NCBI RefSeq assembly: GCF_001883705.2
Contig: NZ_MDEQ02000006.1
Span: forward strand, 248,001-312,000
Length of the DNA: 64,000 nt
Source: Burkholderia catarinensis
GTDB lineage: Bacteria > Pseudomonadota > Gammaproteobacteria > Burkholderiales > Burkholderiaceae
Direction of reading: 5' to 3'
Below are positions 63,031 through 64,000 of the stretch, piece by piece. The number at the start of each line of letters is the position of its first letter. Within the stretch, counting starts at the first letter, position 1. A model generated the notes under the pieces. The model saw only the letters and a list, made by a program, of their open reading frames with translations, was not told where the DNA came from and ran no database searches. A program made the position numbers and the translations under genes.

Positions 63031-64000
63031 TCAGCGCATGCATGCGGCCAGCGCAGCCGTAATCCCGTCGAAAGATGGCCGGGCATCGACGTCCTCGTTC
63101 AGGCAGGCCGCCGCAAGCGCATCGAGCGCGCTCCTGCCGGCCCACGCGCGCGGTTCGCATCGCTCGAGCAACTCGCCGAGCAGATAGCCGAACGCCCGCA
63201 CCTCGAGCCGTTCGAACCTGGCGCCACGCGTGTGATCGTTCACGTCGTAGAGCGACGCCGCACCGAAATCCCCGAGCAGCGCGCAGCCTTGGCCGTCGTG
63301 CAGGATGTTGTGCGCATACAGGTCGCCATGCATGATGCCGCGCGCGTGCAGATGGCCGGCAACCGACGCGATGCCATGCGCGATCCGCACCGCTGCCGCC
63401 GGCTCGAATCGCGCATCGGCCGCATACACGTCGCGCGTACAGGACGCGAAGCTCGGCGGCCCGGCGAGGTTCGTGAGCGCGGGATCGACCAGTTCCATCA
63501 CGAGGCCGTGCGTGCCGTCCGGATGCCCGCGCACCTTGCCGATCACCGGGATCACGTTCGGGTGACGGCCGGCGTGCAAGCACGCCGCCATTTCGCAATC
63601 GGGCAGGCCGTCGCTCGTCACCGCCCCCTTGAACAGCTTGACCGCGACCGCTCGCGGCACCTGGCCGTCCGCCCGCCACTGCGCGCGGTAGATGACGCCC
63701 GATGCGCCTTCGCCGAGCTTCTGGTCACAGGTGAGCGACGTCCAATCGACGTCCGCAACGTCCGGCCCGGCCGACGCCGCGGCCTCCGGCGCCGCACCGA
63801 ACGGATTGCCGGCCACGGCGAGCCACGCGAGACGCGGCAGGTGCAACAGCCAGTCAGGCAACGCATCGAGCCGGTTCGCCGACAGGCGCACCAGTTCCAG
63901 CGCGCGGCAGGCGGCCATTTCCGCCGGCAGCGCACGCAGCCGGTTGCCCGCGAGCATGAGCTTCTGCAAGCGCGAACAATCGCCGATGTCGGCGGGCAAC
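63031..64000 (-). CDS. Leucine-rich repeat-protein kinase fusion, 5' part outside the window
   Basis: The visible 322 residues are the C-terminal part of a eukaryote-like Ser/Thr kinase; the gene begins beyond 64000. Residues 1-60 seen here hold leucine-rich repeats (LQKLMLAGNRLRALPAEM, LELVRLSANRLDALPDWL). A kinase domain follows (about 92-322): glycine loop LGEGASGVIYRA, Lys in AVAVKLFKG, catalytic HGDLYAHNIL and metal-binding DFGAA. LRR-kinase fusions of this type recur in Burkholderia and Ralstonia; substrates are unknown. The stop is at 63031. Confidence 0.87.
   Translation of the reverse strand, partial: LPADIGDCSRLQKLMLAGNRLRALPAEMAACRALELVRLSANRLDALPDWLLHLPRLAWLAVAGNPFGAAPEAAASAGPDVADVDWTSLTCDQKLGEGASGVIYRAQWRADGQVPRAVAVKLFKGAVTSDGLPDCEMAACLHAGRHPNVIPVIGKVRGHPDGTHGLVMELVDPALTNLAGPPSFASCTRDVYAADARFEPAAAVRIAHGIASVAGHLHARGIMHGDLYAHNILHDGQGCALLGDFGAASLYDVNDHTRGARFERLEVRAFGYLLGELLERCEPRAWAGRSALDALAAACLNEDVDARPSFDGITAALAACMR

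Overview
The window is high-GC DNA whose gene content, codon use and paralogues point to a Burkholderia, most likely the B. cepacia complex and probably a secondary replicon. That assignment is inference from gene content, because no rRNA or marker gene is present. No tRNA, rRNA, CRISPR array or phage was seen.

Layout. 1-6.9 kb is a patch of less biased base composition holding three small regulator/target modules: HxlR; an SDR with a divergent TetR regulator; and a TrmB-like regulator divergent from a RidA-MFS operon. An NAD(P)-binding reductase and a broken SRPBCC gene lie between them. Each regulator is next to a pair of palindromes 32-33 bp apart. 6.9-7.9 kb has an isochorismatase-fold hydrolase and a remnant of an FAD monooxygenase. 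8.0-17.9 kb is a compact, unusual lipid-type locus: three membrane desaturases (one fused to a PAP2 phosphatase domain), a Rieske oxygenase, a GH3-type acyl-adenylating enzyme, a ferritin-like PF10118 protein, an alpha/beta-hydrolase and two GNAT-like proteins, in overlapping divergent operons. This is the best candidate for an undescribed pathway. 17.9-22.9 kb holds a secreted RNase T2, a secreted protein, a membrane protein fused to a permuted papain-like domain, a lipoprotein and an XRE regulator.

22,859-27,652 is a 4.8 kb unit bounded by identical 179-bp inverted IS630-family ends and by TA on both sides. It carries a frameshifted PAAR gene, a DUF3304 lipoprotein (probable immunity protein) and a Tle1-type phospholipase: in effect a type VI secretion effector-immunity cassette packaged like a composite transposon.

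27.7-36 kb: YfbR-like HD phosphohydrolase, MacA-MacB-outer membrane factor efflux operon, an MFS drug exporter and a divergent LysR regulator. 36-44.7 kb: a complete valine/isobutyrate degradation set (acyl-CoA dehydrogenase, acyl-CoA synthetase, mmsA, mmsB, enoyl-CoA hydratase, 3-hydroxyisobutyryl-CoA hydrolase) with a divergent AraC-type regulator. 44.8-49 kb: NfeD protease/SPFH pair and a secreted HAD phosphatase. 49-52.7 kb: M24 peptidase, an EphD-like hydrolase-SDR fusion and the second PF10118 protein. 52.7-57.2 kb: small hypothetical genes and an AzgA-type purine permease. 57.4-59.5 kb: a tandem repeat array leading into a sigma-54 activator gene; the same repeat leads into the acyl-CoA synthetase gene at 42.1 kb. 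59.6-64 kb: ferredoxin, SRPBCC protein, a small periplasmic copper-handling set (DUF2946, CopC, PCuAC), a LysE exporter and the 3' part of a leucine-rich-repeat protein kinase cut by the window edge.
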